Shown piece after piece: positions 16,653-26,449 of a DNA stretch of 36,655 bases. Below the pieces are notes generated by a model. It saw only the letters and a program-made list of their open reading frames with translations, was not told where the DNA came from and made no database searches. How positions within the stretch are numbered: position 1 is the stretch's first letter; each line of letters opens with the position of its first letter. The DNA is taken from NCBI GenBank assembly GCA_903934035.1, contig CAIZMK010000022.1:1-36655 (forward strand), given 5' to 3'. The stretch is from an uncultured Methylococcaceae bacterium. Lineage in GTDB: Bacteria; Pseudomonadota; Gammaproteobacteria; Methylococcales; Methylomonadaceae. The translations under genes were made by a program, and so were the position numbers.

Positions 16653-17966
16653 ATGCTAAAAAAGAAAGCAGTTGTTATTTTGTCCTTAGGGATGGTGTTA
16701 GGTTTTGGCATTGGTATTTCAGGTACCGTACTAGCAGGGAAAGATAAAGCTGATGTATCAAATGATACCGAATCTTTGCCTTATGAAGATTTACGGACTT
16801 TTACAGAAATATTTGGTCGCATAAAAAGAGATTATGTTGAGCCTGTATCTGATAAAAAATTATTGGAAGATGCTATTCGCGGCATGTTGAGCGGACTTGA
16901 CCCACATTCTGCGTATTTAATTGGCGAAGAATACCAAGAATTAAAAGAAGGTACCACCGGACAATTTGGTGGCTTAGGTATAGAAGTCACTATGGAAAAT
17001 GGTTTTATTAAAGTAGTTTCTCCAATTGATGATACTCCTGCACAAAAAGCAGGAATAAAAACCGGTGATCTCGTTATAAAGTTAGATGATAAACCTGTAA
17101 AAGGTATGAGTTTAAATGACTCTGTCAAGTTGATGCGTGGCGAACCCGGAAGTAAAATAGTTTTAACTATTGTACGTGAAGGTGAAGAAGCACCGCTTAA
17201 ATTAACTTTAACTAGAGATATTATAAAAGTAAAAAGCGTTAAAAGTCGAAGCTTAGATAAAGGTTATGGCTATGTACGTATCAGCAGTTTTCAATCAGGT
17301 ACTGGAGATAGTCTTAAAGATGCACTTGCTACTTTGAAAAAGGACAATGGCGGTTCACTTAAAGGCTTGGTGTTAGATTTAAGAAATAATCCTGGTGGCG
17401 TTTTGAATGCAGCTGTTGATGTAAGTGATGCCTTTATAAAAAGTGGCTTAATCGTTTATACACAAGGTCGTATTGAAAATTCTGAAATGCGCTTTAATGC
17501 TGCAGGTGATGACCTTATTAATGGTGCACCTATCGTCGTGTTAATTAATGCGGGGTCTGCATCTGCATCTGAAATTGTGGCCGGTGCTTTACAAGATCAA
17601 AAACGTGCAGTAATTATGGGCGAAAAGTCTTTTGGCAAAGGCTCGGTGCAAACTATCTTGCCTACCAGTAATGGTGCCGCTGTTAAGTTAACCACTGCCC
17701 GTTATTACACACCCTCAGGTCGCTCTATACAGGCTGAAGGAATAGAACCCGATATAACATTGTCGCGTGTAAAACTAGAAGCCATAGACAAAACCGATTT
17801 TGTCCCAATAAAAGAAGCTGATTTATCACATCATTTGCAAAATAGTAAAGCTGCTAATGATAATAAAGCTGAGAATTTGAAAGAAAAAGACGCTGCAGAA
17901 ACACAAGACTATGCATTACATGAAGCTTTGAATCTATTAAAGGGCATTAGTATCATCAAAAAATAG
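16653..17966 (+). CDS. ctpA: C-terminal processing peptidase, S41 family
   Basis: This is a periplasmic serine protease that trims the C-termini of cell-envelope proteins. From the ATG at 16653 (AAGG and GGAG just upstream) the product is 437 residues: an N-terminal hydrophobic signal/anchor (about 5-27), a PDZ domain (about 100-185), and the S41 catalytic core with DLRNNPGG (242-249), the catalytic Ser in GSASASEIVAGAL (301-313) and the catalytic Lys K329 in SFGKGSVQT. An in-frame ATG at 16608 would add 15 polar residues before the signal and is less likely. It follows envC closely, the same order as in many Proteobacteria. The tail after about residue 390 is Lys/Asn/Glu-rich, typical of a flexible end. 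Confidence 0.93.
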   Translation: MLKKKAVVILSLGMVLGFGIGISGTVLAGKDKADVSNDTESLPYEDLRTFTEIFGRIKRDYVEPVSDKKLLEDAIRGMLSGLDPHSAYLIGEEYQELKEGTTGQFGGLGIEVTMENGFIKVVSPIDDTPAQKAGIKTGDLVIKLDDKPVKGMSLNDSVKLMRGEPGSKIVLTIVREGEEAPLKLTLTRDIIKVKSVKSRSLDKGYGYVRISSFQSGTGDSLKDALATLKKDNGGSLKGLVLDLRNNPGGVLNAAVDVSDAFIKSGLIVYTQGRIENSEMRFNAAGDDLINGAPIVVLINAGSASASEIVAGALQDQKRAVIMGEKSFGKGSVQTILPTSNGAAVKLTTARYYTPSGRSIQAEGIEPDITLSRVKLEAIDKTDFVPIKEADLSHHLQNSKAANDNKAENLKEKDAAETQDYALHEALNLLKGISIIKK

Positions 17967-17981
17967 CTTATACACTTAAAT

Positions 17982-18017
17982 GTGACATATTAACTCTTCA
18001 AAGCCTTGATATGTCAC
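17982..18017 (+). terminator. Possible terminator after ctpA
   Basis: GTGACATAT (17982-17990) and ATATGTCAC (18009-18017) form a perfect 9-bp stem with an 18-nt loop, followed by CTTTTAGCTTT. It starts 16 nt after the ctpA stop. The T-tract is interrupted, so termination would be weak. Confidence 0.5.
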
Positions 18018-18073
18018 CTTTTAGCTTTATAAGCAGTGCAATAAACAAGACCTCTAATTAATTTATTACCTAT

Positions 18074-18765
<692 letters not shown>

Positions 18766-18819
18766 TTCCAAAGCAAGTCTTCTCTTAAATAATTATTGAT
18801 GTAAAAAAGGTAATCAGAA

Positions 18820-19842
18820 ATGACAAAAGTTTATAACGTTGCAGTGGTTGGTGCGACGGGTGCAGTAGGTGAGGCGATGCTATCCATTTTGGAAGAGCGT
18901 AATTTTCCTGTAGGTGAGGTTTATGCACTAGCTAGTAGTAATTCTGTTGGTAAGCGCATTCCTTTCAAGGGCGAGTCTTTAAAGGTTCGAGATTTAGCGA
19001 CTTTTGATTTTTCAAATGCGCAGATTGGTCTATTTTCTCCTGGAGCATCCATATCAGAAATATATGCCCCTATAGCTGCCGCTGCTGGTTGTGTGGTCAT
19101 CGATAATACCTCTCAATTTCGTTATGACGACGATATACCTCTGATTGTTCCTGAAGTTAATCCTGAAAGAATCATCGATTACAAAAAACGTGGCATTATA
19201 GCTAATCCAAATTGCTCAACTATACAAATGCTGGTCGCTTTAAAGCCTATATATGATGCGGCAGGCATTACAAGAATAAATGTTTGTACTTATCAAGCGG
19301 TATCTGGTACAGGCAAAGAAGCTATTGAAGAATTAGGTAAACAAACTCTAAATCTACTTAATATGCAAGCTATTAGTCCGAGTGTTTATCCTAAGCAAAT
19401 TGCTTTTAATGTATTGCCCCAAATTGATGTCTTTATGGATAATGGATATACCAAAGAAGAAATGAAGATGGTTTGGGAAACTCAAAAAATTCTTGGTGAT
19501 AAAAATATTAAGGTAAATGCTACCGCCGTTAGAGTTCCTGTGTTTTATGGGCATTCTGAAGCAGTTCACATTGAAACTCGCACAAAAATAAGCGCAGAAA
19601 CTGTTAAAGAATTATTAGAGAAAGCTCCTGGCGTTACCGTGATCGATGTACGAAAAGATGGAGGGTATCCTACCGCAGTCACTGAGTCATCTGGCAATGA
19701 TGACGTTTTTGTTGGACGTATAAGAGAAGATATATCTCACCCCCAAGGTATTGATTTATGGGTGGTTGGAGACAATGTTCGTAAAGGTGCCGCTTTAAAT
19801 AGTGTACAAATTGCAGAGCTATTAATAAAAAACTACATCTAA
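18820..19842 (+). CDS. asd: Aspartate-semialdehyde dehydrogenase
   Basis: Asd reduces aspartyl phosphate to aspartate semialdehyde with NADPH, the branch point to lysine/diaminopimelate, threonine and methionine. The 340-residue product has the NADP-binding GATGAVGEAML (11-21), the catalytic cysteine C132 in NPNCSTIQM, the TYQAVSGTGKEA loop and GHSEAVHIET. The length is normal. Asd genes in gammaproteobacteria are often followed by fimV, and that order is kept here even though the fimV product is cut short. Confidence 0.97.
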   Translation: MTKVYNVAVVGATGAVGEAMLSILEERNFPVGEVYALASSNSVGKRIPFKGESLKVRDLATFDFSNAQIGLFSPGASISEIYAPIAAAAGCVVIDNTSQFRYDDDIPLIVPEVNPERIIDYKKRGIIANPNCSTIQMLVALKPIYDAAGITRINVCTYQAVSGTGKEAIEELGKQTLNLLNMQAISPSVYPKQIAFNVLPQIDVFMDNGYTKEEMKMVWETQKILGDKNIKVNATAVRVPVFYGHSEAVHIETRTKISAETVKELLEKAPGVTVIDVRKDGGYPTAVTESSGNDDVFVGRIREDISHPQGIDLWVVGDNVRKGAALNSVQIAELLIKNYI

Positions 19843-19850
19843 GTTCAGTT

Positions 19851-19892
19851 TCTTCTGGTATCATGTCTCAAAGTTAAATTGATACCAGAAGA
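19851..19892 (+). promoter_or_regulatory. Perfect 13-bp hairpin covering the fimV ribosome binding site
   Basis: TCTTCTGGTATCA (19851-19863) and TGATACCAGAAGA (19880-19892) are perfect complements with a 16-nt loop. The stem starts 9 nt after the asd stop, and its right arm includes the purine-rich AGAAGA that continues into GAGC just before the ATG at 19897. Folded, the stem would hide most of the ribosome binding site. There is no T-run after it, so it is not a normal intrinsic terminator. Confidence 0.65.
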
Positions 19893-19896
19893 GAGC

Positions 19897-20304
19897 ATGT
19901 CTATTCTAGCTAAAGCATTAGTAATATCTTCCCTATTAATTCCTATCAACTGCTTCGCATTGGGTATCGGAAATATTACTATGCATTCATCACTTAATCA
20001 GAGTTTAAATGCTGATATTTTATTAGTGATGTTAAATGGTGAAAATTCAGAAGATATAAAAGCCAATTTAGTTACTCAAACTAAATTTGATAGAAACGAT
20101 TTACCATGGGTGTCTTTTCTTTCAAAAATAAGTTTTTCGACAAAAATTTTGTCGGACGGATCTTTACATATCATCTTAACTACAAAAGAGGCCGTTAAAG
20201 AACCTTACTTACATTTTATGCTGCAGGTAAGTAACTCAAAAACTACGTTATACAGAGAATTTACTGTTCTACTCGACCCACCTGCAGAATATTTTGAGCT
20301 GTAA
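19897..20304 (+). CDS. fimV: Short FimV-like protein, N-terminal domain only
   Basis: The 135-residue product has a signal peptide (about 1-18, ending CFALG) and then the FimV N-terminal domain: GIGNITMHSSLNQSLNADI, a central LSKISFSTKI, and EPYLHFMLQV...LYREFTVLLDPP at the end. Full FimV is an inner membrane hub for type IV pili and polarity with a LysM domain, a membrane segment and a cytoplasmic TPR region, usually over 600 residues. Here the frame stops seven residues after LLDPP, exactly where the conserved domain ends. No LysM or later FimV sequence appears in the next 286 bp. It may be a truncated relic or a free-standing domain. The start at 19897 is preferred over 19879 because of the AGAAGAG just upstream. 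Confidence 0.8.
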   Translation: MSILAKALVISSLLIPINCFALGIGNITMHSSLNQSLNADILLVMLNGENSEDIKANLVTQTKFDRNDLPWVSFLSKISFSTKILSDGSLHIILTTKEAVKEPYLHFMLQVSNSKTTLYREFTVLLDPPAEYFEL

Positions 20305-20590
20305 TTATTAAATTGATGTCCATTAAAGAATAATCAATTTTGTTGTTGAATAATACATGATTAGGCGCATGAACTTATGTACTAAATAGAGTAGACCTCA
20401 ATCAAATAGTGACGTTTAAAATTTTTACCGATTATATGCACCAACACAACAGAATCAGTTGTTTTAATAGATTAATTAGCTTGAACTTATAGCAGTAATG
20501 TCTTTAGTTGCTTTTTTAGTAAAAAAATAACTTAAGTTGTTTTCTTAACCATGTACCACATACATCAATTTTAGTAGGTTAAATAGAACC
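20305..20590. other. Non-coding gap between fimV and the exopolysaccharide locus
   Basis: AT-rich DNA that should contain the promoter of the exopolysaccharide operon. AAATTGAT (20310-20317) and ATCAATTT (20333-20340) form a weak stem followed by TGTTG, a possible terminator for fimV. I looked for sigma-54 type GG-N10-GC sites expected under PrsR control and found no convincing one. No residual fimV coding is visible. Confidence 0.4.
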
Positions 20591-23041
20591 ATGACTTTAT
20601 ATCAAAAAATCAAAAATTTAACTTTACCAAAGTCTTTAAGGCTATTGTTAATAGCGTTAATATTAGTGGGTTGTGATGATCATAAAGAAAAAGATAATGA
20701 TCATTTATCTAAAACAGCAGAATACATTAACAAAGGTGAGCTAGAAAAAGCGAGGATTGAACTTAAAGCATCTAGTCAATCAGGTAAAGATACTGCTGAA
20801 ACTTATTACTATATGGCCTTGTTAAATGAAAAGAAAAGACAATTCAGGGAAATGAAAGAAAACCTACTTAAGACAGTTGAACTTGCGCCCTCCTTTGTCG
20901 ACGCAAGATTAAAGCTAGGGAAAGTTCAGTTACTTTTTGGTGATATTGTCGAAGCCATAAATCAAGCAGAATATGTACTTAAAGATGCTAATCAAAACCA
21001 TGAAGCATTGACATTGAAAGCGTCTGCGCTAATTAAGAAAAAAAATACAACGGAAGCACTCGCTATAATTGATAATATTCTAAAAGATCAGCCAGATAAT
21101 ACAGATGCTTTATCTTTAAAATCTCTAATTTTTATGGAAAAAGGTGATTATTCTCAAGCTTTGACTTTACTAGATTCAGCAAAAAGAACAGATGCAAGCA
21201 ATATAGGCTTAGATTTTTTCAAAATCCAACTTGATGCAAAAAATAAAAATACAGATGCTGTTATTGAAGATTATAAAAATCTAGTAGCTAGCTACCCAGA
21301 CAATAATGAGTTTAAAGTTACTTTAGCTAAAATATATACACAAACCGGTAAAGTCTCTGAGGCAGAAGTGTTATTAAAAGCAATTATTGATGTTGAACCT
21401 AATAATGTTCAATTCATACTGATGTATCTTGATTTTACCGCTGCGACAAATAAAGAAAGCGTTACTGATAAATTTAAATTCTTTAGTGAGCAACACAAAG
21501 ATCAACCTCGCTTTTTGCTGGCTTTAGCAAATTGGATGACTTCCAGAAAAAACTTTAATGAAGCCAAGAATAATCTTAATCAAGTGATCAAGATTGAAAA
21601 AAACTCTAACATAGGTTTATCGGCCAAAGTTGAATTAGCAAAAATAGCACTAGAAACTGGGAATCTCATAGAATCTAAAAAAATTATTGATACAACTTTA
21701 GCTATTAATTCTAGTTATGATGAGGCTAATGTTTTAAAAGCAAGAATTCTGCTAGCTGAAGGTGAATCAGATGAAGCGATTACTTTTTTAAATAAAGTTA
21801 TTTGGAGCAAGGAAAATTCTGAAGAAGCTCAAATGTTACTAGCACAAATATATTTTATGAAAGGTGATCAAAAACAAGCTGATATTCATTTTTCTAGCAC
21901 CTTATCAGCAAATCCAGCTAACCCACAAGCTGTTCTTTATACCTATGAAAAAGCATTAACTAATAATGATCTTAATTTAGCTAAAGATATTATTCAAAAG
22001 GCTCTGAATAGAGCGCCTAATAACATTCAATTTTTAGAAAAAATGGCTCATTTAAATATCATAAAAAATGATTGGAACAGTGCAAAAGATACTGTACAAA
22101 AAATTACAAATACTACCAGCCCATTAGCCTATGATCTAGCTGGTTACATTCTTGGGCAGATACATCAAGGTGAAGGAGATTACACTAAGGCTATTGAAAT
22201 TTATTCTGAGCTATTAGAAAGGTTACCCGATAACAGTAATATTTTAATTAATATAGCTCAATGTTATGAAAAATTGAAAAATACCAATCAGTTGATAGCA
22301 TTTTTATCTGATTTACGTGTAAAGAATCCCCAAAATATAACAGCAGGCACTCTACTCGCAGAGACCTATTTATCGACTAAGAATATTGATGCCGCGCATA
22401 ACTTATTGAAGAATATGATTTCAGAAAAATCAATTAATTCTCAAGTCTATATTTTATTAGCTAATGTTAAATTAACCATGAACGATAACCAAGGAGCACT
22501 TGACACTTATCTTGATGGTCTTAAAACCTACCCAGATAATATAAAACTATCGACATCAATAGCTAATTTGTATTTAAAACTCGGTAACAACGATAAAGCT
22601 GTTGAATATTACGAGTCGTTACTTAGAAAAAATGAAAACCTAGATCTAGCTATTAATAATTTGGCGATTATTTTAGCCGAAAATTATAGTAGTGCAGATA
22701 AATTGAATAGAGCAGGACTTCTAGCAGAAAAGTTAAAAGATTCGGTACAACCTTATTATAAAGATACCTATGCTTGGATTTTAGTTAAACAAGGAAAAGT
22801 AAGTGATGGTATTAAGATACTCGATAAATTAATATTATCTAATCCTAATATCCCTATATTTAGATATCACCTGGGTGTTGGCTACTACCAACTAGGAAAT
22901 AATAGCTCAGCCATCAATGAAATTAAACAAGCAATAGAACTTTCTAAAAAAGCCACCGACTTATTTGATAAAAGAACAGCGGACCTACTTTTGGCAGAGA
23001 TTTTAGAAAAAACTAGAGGACATTCATTAGTTGTCAATTAA
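20591..23041 (+). CDS. prsT: XrtA/PEP-CTERM system TPR lipoprotein PrsT
   Basis: The 816-residue product has a lipoprotein signal ending in LILVGC (lipidated C28), then TPR repeats of about 34 residues along nearly its whole length. Examples are the stretches beginning around AETYYYMALLNEKK, GDYSQALTLLD, GDYTKAIEIYSELL and GNNDKAVEYYESLL. PrsT proteins belong to exosortase A exopolysaccharide loci and are thought to act as a periplasmic scaffold, similar to the TPR parts of cellulose or alginate secretion systems; the direct partner is unknown. It is somewhat shorter than many family members. It opens the exopolysaccharide gene series, 140 bp before the export lipoprotein gene. Confidence 0.88.
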   Translation: MTLYQKIKNLTLPKSLRLLLIALILVGCDDHKEKDNDHLSKTAEYINKGELEKARIELKASSQSGKDTAETYYYMALLNEKKRQFREMKENLLKTVELAPSFVDARLKLGKVQLLFGDIVEAINQAEYVLKDANQNHEALTLKASALIKKKNTTEALAIIDNILKDQPDNTDALSLKSLIFMEKGDYSQALTLLDSAKRTDASNIGLDFFKIQLDAKNKNTDAVIEDYKNLVASYPDNNEFKVTLAKIYTQTGKVSEAEVLLKAIIDVEPNNVQFILMYLDFTAATNKESVTDKFKFFSEQHKDQPRFLLALANWMTSRKNFNEAKNNLNQVIKIEKNSNIGLSAKVELAKIALETGNLIESKKIIDTTLAINSSYDEANVLKARILLAEGESDEAITFLNKVIWSKENSEEAQMLLAQIYFMKGDQKQADIHFSSTLSANPANPQAVLYTYEKALTNNDLNLAKDIIQKALNRAPNNIQFLEKMAHLNIIKNDWNSAKDTVQKITNTTSPLAYDLAGYILGQIHQGEGDYTKAIEIYSELLERLPDNSNILINIAQCYEKLKNTNQLIAFLSDLRVKNPQNITAGTLLAETYLSTKNIDAAHNLLKNMISEKSINSQVYILLANVKLTMNDNQGALDTYLDGLKTYPDNIKLSTSIANLYLKLGNNDKAVEYYESLLRKNENLDLAINNLAIILAENYSSADKLNRAGLLAEKLKDSVQPYYKDTYAWILVKQGKVSDGIKILDKLILSNPNIPIFRYHLGVGYYQLGNNSSAINEIKQAIELSKKATDLFDKRTADLLLAEILEKTRGHSLVVN

Positions 23042-23181
23042 CTTGCAATCAAACTTTTTTGTTAAATTAAAAGCAGCATATTAGTTGCTTTCAGTAAGTA
23101 TCCAAGACTGCTTGTATAAATGCATATTGTGCTGATCACAGCTCTATACAGGTTATTTTAATTTCATCCGATGGTAGTTGT

Positions 23182-23841
23182 ATGAAGACTCTAAAAGTCA
23201 TAAACAAAGTAATTCTTTTATTTGTTGTTGCCCTTATTTCTGGCTGCGGTTATCCGCAACTAACACAAGAAGATGATGCCATTATATCTTCTGATTACAC
23301 TTATATTATTGGACCTGGTGATAGTGTTAGTATTTTTGTCTGGGGAAATCCCGACATATCAACAACCGCCCACGTAAGGCCTGATGGAAAAATCACCATA
23401 CCTTTAGCAGAAGATCTGTTAGCAAGTGGAAAAACACCATCACAGTTAGCCAGAGTTATGGAAAAAGCACTCTCAAAATATGTTAGAGATCCTCAGGTTG
23501 TTATTATGGTCTCAGGTGGGCAAGGGGTGTACAGTCAGCAAGTTAGAGTCATTGGCCAATTGAGCGGTGGCAGTGGTGGCTCAGGCTTAGGTGTAGCAGC
23601 GCATTATTCAGCAAAAGCTTTCCCCTATAAAAAAGATATGACTTTACTCGATTTGATTATTCAATTAGGTGGACTAGGACAGTTTGCTGATGGTAATAGC
23701 GCAAGTATTATTCGAAACATTGATGGAGAGTCACAGCACTTCGGCATTAGAATTGATGATTTAGTTGATAATGCTGATTTATCAGCCAATGTAAAAATAT
23801 TGCCAGGCGATATATTAATCATACCTCAATCATTTTTTTGA
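23182..23841 (+). CDS. XrtA-type polysaccharide export lipoprotein (Wza-like)
   Basis: This 219-residue lipoprotein (signal ending ALISGC, lipidated C22) has a Poly_export domain (about 38-115, YIIGPGDSVSIFVWGN and RPDGKITIPL) and an SLBB-type domain at the C-terminus with LLDLIIQLGGLGQFA. It should form the outer membrane export channel for the polysaccharide, with the chain-length protein as its inner membrane partner. A Gly/Ser-rich stretch (about 128-138) followed by Ala-rich sequence sits between the domains and may be a flexible loop. Its stop is 36 bp before the ATG chosen for the chain-length gene. The gene is whole. Confidence 0.9.
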   Translation: MKTLKVINKVILLFVVALISGCGYPQLTQEDDAIISSDYTYIIGPGDSVSIFVWGNPDISTTAHVRPDGKITIPLAEDLLASGKTPSQLARVMEKALSKYVRDPQVVIMVSGGQGVYSQQVRVIGQLSGGSGGSGLGVAAHYSAKAFPYKKDMTLLDLIIQLGGLGQFADGNSASIIRNIDGESQHFGIRIDDLVDNADLSANVKILPGDILIIPQSFF

Positions 23842-23879
23842 ACGTAACTACATCGTCTATAGCAGGTTATAAAAATCCT

Positions 23880-25448
23880 ATGCAAGAACAATTATTTGAA
23901 GTTCTTTATTATCTCAAGGGTGCCTTAAAGTATAAGTGGTCAGCTTTAATTATCGCATGGATATTAGCAACATCTGGATGGACTTATGTATTGTTGATGC
24001 CTGATAAATATACTTCTGTTGCTAAAGTTCATGTTGAAACAAGAACTATGTTACAACCCTTGTTATCAGGCATGGCAATTGAAGCCGATGTTAGGGGGTT
24101 GTTAAGGGTTATGCAGCAATTAATGTTTACTAAAGGTAATCTGGAACAAATTATCAAGCTATCTGATTTAGATAAAATAGTTAGAACTCCAACTGAACAA
24201 GAAAAATTCATTGAGGGTTTAAAAAAAGATATACATATTAATAGCGCTTCTGAAGATATGTTTACCATCCAATATGAAGCAACTACTCCTGACATGGCTA
24301 AAAATGTTGTACAAGCAGTGTTGACAGTATTTTCAGAACAAACACAGTTATCAACACACGGTAATTCTGATAGCGCACAGCGCTTTATCGATGAACAAAT
24401 ACAGGAGTATGAAATGCGCTTGAGAAATGGTGAAAAAGCTCGTGAAAATTTTAAGCGTGCAAACTTAGGCTTGTTGCCGGGTCAAGGAGGTGATCAAATT
24501 GGCAAGATACAAGCCATGAGTAAAGAACTAGAAGATACCAAATTAGCTTTAAAAGAAGCTAAGTCTAGAAAAGAAAAGCTAACAGAGCAGTTAGAAGAAT
24601 CATTAACCTCAGATGTTGATAATGATGAATGGAAAAGTTCAACTGAAGTTGCTACTGTTGGTGATGATGCACAAATTTCCAGCCTAAAACAAAGAAAAAA
24701 TGAACTGTTAATTAAGTTTACAGATAATCATCCAGAAGTTGCTCATATTGATAAAACCATTAAAGAATTACAAATACGTAATGCTGTAAAGCAAGCTAAA
24801 GTGGTTGATGCGGGTGGTCTCGATAGCGCAGTATTGACTAACCCTTATATTCAAAATATCAAGGTGGCTATTAATGAAGTTGATGCAAATATTGCTTCAA
24901 TCAATTCACGTATTGATATATTTCAACAACGCTTATCAAAAGAGCAAGATGAATTGAATTCAAGACTTTCAATAGAAACAGAAATAGAAAACTTGAATCG
25001 TGATTATGCTCAAATAAAAAATAATTATGATAGGTTGCTCTCAAGCAGAGAGACAGCAGTTATGTCTGAAAAAGTTGATAATCAAGCAGAAGCCTTAAAG
25101 TTTAAGATTGCAGATGCTCCGAATACGCCTTTACAAGCTTCTTCACCAAAACGAAAATTATTATATTCGGGTGTCTTAGTTATAAGTATTATTGTAGGTT
25201 CAGCTTTAGCTTTAATATTGTACTTAATAAGACCTACCTTCATGTCTATATCGCAACTTCGTAAAATAACTGGATTACCCATTTTAGGAAATATTTCCAT
25301 GAAATCCAGACCTGAAGAACTTATTAAATATAGGAATGAAATGCTTAAATTTGGAATAGCTTTCATTAGTCTTTTTATTATTTATCTTGGTTTTATGACG
25401 GCTGATATTGTAAAGATAAGCCTTCTTGGACTGTCTATTTTTTCTTAA
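23880..25448 (+). CDS. XrtA-type chain-length determinant (Wzz/PCP family)
   Basis: This inner membrane protein sets polysaccharide chain length together with the tyrosine kinase. From the ATG at 23880 it is 522 residues. The N-terminus MQEQLFEVLYYLKGALKYKW is typical, then a membrane segment (about 20-40), a Wzz domain, a long periplasmic coiled coil (about 170-420, with KFTDNHPEVAHIDKTIKEL) and a second membrane segment (about 428-450) followed by RPTFMSISQLRKITGLPILG. A third hydrophobic stretch follows near the end (about 485-520). The frame is open upstream to a TTG at 23838 overlapping the previous stop, but that would add an atypical N-terminus. Unlike fused Wzc proteins it has no kinase domain; the kinase is the next gene, 28 bp away. 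Confidence 0.9.
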   Translation: MQEQLFEVLYYLKGALKYKWSALIIAWILATSGWTYVLLMPDKYTSVAKVHVETRTMLQPLLSGMAIEADVRGLLRVMQQLMFTKGNLEQIIKLSDLDKIVRTPTEQEKFIEGLKKDIHINSASEDMFTIQYEATTPDMAKNVVQAVLTVFSEQTQLSTHGNSDSAQRFIDEQIQEYEMRLRNGEKARENFKRANLGLLPGQGGDQIGKIQAMSKELEDTKLALKEAKSRKEKLTEQLEESLTSDVDNDEWKSSTEVATVGDDAQISSLKQRKNELLIKFTDNHPEVAHIDKTIKELQIRNAVKQAKVVDAGGLDSAVLTNPYIQNIKVAINEVDANIASINSRIDIFQQRLSKEQDELNSRLSIETEIENLNRDYAQIKNNYDRLLSSRETAVMSEKVDNQAEALKFKIADAPNTPLQASSPKRKLLYSGVLVISIIVGSALALILYLIRPTFMSISQLRKITGLPILGNISMKSRPEELIKYRNEMLKFGIAFISLFIIYLGFMTADIVKISLLGLSIFS

Positions 25449-25476
25449 AGATATTGAACTGAATAGTGAGTTATAA

Positions 25477-26382
25477 ATGAGCATTATCGAAAAAGCATTA
25501 AACAAATTAAAAAAAGAAGATGCAGAATTAAACGCTAAATTCGATTGTAATCCAAAGGAAAACCTAGAAGAAACACCTAGACCTATAGTTGATAACATGA
25601 GTAACCACATAAAAGTCGTTGCTGATTTAAATGATGATAAAGATTTAATTTTTGATATTGATTGGAAAAGATTATCTGATTTAGGATTTGCTGCTCCAGG
25701 TAGTTCAAACACAGAAGCCATAGAAGAATACAGAAATATAAAACGGCCTTTGGTAAATAATGCCTTCGGGAAAGGCAGTGAAGGTATCGCTAGAGCTAAT
25801 CTTATTTTAGTGACGAGTAGTTTGCCTGGAGAAGGAAAAACTTTCACGGCAATTAATTTAGCCTTGAGTATAGCCAATGAACGTGACAAAAAAGTATTAC
25901 TAATTGATGCTGATGTCGCTAGACCATCGGTTTCAAAAGTTTTAGGCATTAATGATAGTCCTGGCTTAATAGAATATCTTGATGGGCCTGATATTAGTTT
26001 TTCTGACATTATTGTTAGAACCAGCATTCCAGGTTTAGCGGTAATTCCTGCGGGAAAATTACATAAATACTCAACCGAATTGTTATCGAGTAATAAAATG
26101 GCTTTATTTGTTGAAGAATTAAGTAACCGCTATCCAGATAGAATTGTTATTTTCGATTCGCCTCCCTTATTAGCTGCAACTCAAGGTGAAGTGTTGGCTA
26201 GATTAGTTGGTCAGGTTATTTTAGTGATTGAAGCAGAACAAACCTTGCAAAATGTAGTCATGGAATCAGTAGAAAAATTGGCTACTTGTGATGTGGTTTT
26301 AGCACTATTTAATAAAACCAAGAGAAATATGGATATTAATTACTATGGCTATGGCTATGGCTATGGTCAATACGCACATTGA
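25477..26382 (+). CDS. XrtA-associated tyrosine autokinase (BY-kinase)
   Basis: The 301-residue product is a bacterial tyrosine kinase that works with the chain-length protein upstream. It has Walker A SSLPGEGKT (114-122), Walker A' LLIDADVARP (141-150) and Walker B VIFDSPP (224-230). A tyrosine-rich tail (289-299, YYGYGYGYGQY) should be the autophosphorylation cluster. The N-terminal part begins MSIIEKALNKLKK, the motif these kinases share for docking with the membrane partner. The tail is encoded by a short run of the hexamer TATGGC, so its number of tyrosines could vary by slippage. Confidence 0.93.
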   Translation: MSIIEKALNKLKKEDAELNAKFDCNPKENLEETPRPIVDNMSNHIKVVADLNDDKDLIFDIDWKRLSDLGFAAPGSSNTEAIEEYRNIKRPLVNNAFGKGSEGIARANLILVTSSLPGEGKTFTAINLALSIANERDKKVLLIDADVARPSVSKVLGINDSPGLIEYLDGPDISFSDIIVRTSIPGLAVIPAGKLHKYSTELLSSNKMALFVEELSNRYPDRIVIFDSPPLLAATQGEVLARLVGQVILVIEAEQTLQNVVMESVEKLATCDVVLALFNKTKRNMDINYYGYGYGYGQYAH

Positions 26383-26449
26383 TATTTAGAGTATATGAAT
26401 TGAAATCTCTTCTGCTGTTTGTTTTAACAAAAAACGCTACCATCGAAAT

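Noticed and set aside
20305-20590. Continuation of fimV after a frameshift
   Set aside because: I read the gap in all + frames and saw no LysM-like or acidic linker sequence; stops are frequent, so a simple frameshift does not explain the short protein.
25284-26027. 247-codon open frame on the - strand across the chain-length and kinase genes
   Set aside because: It lies fully over two well-recognised + strand genes, its translation has a Ser/Leu/Phe-rich composition typical of an antisense shadow, and it has no ribosome binding site or family resemblance.
26341-26374. TATGGC hexamer run as a separate tandem-repeat element
   Set aside because: It encodes the tyrosine tail expected at the C-terminus of BY-kinases, so it is part of the protein and not an independent element.
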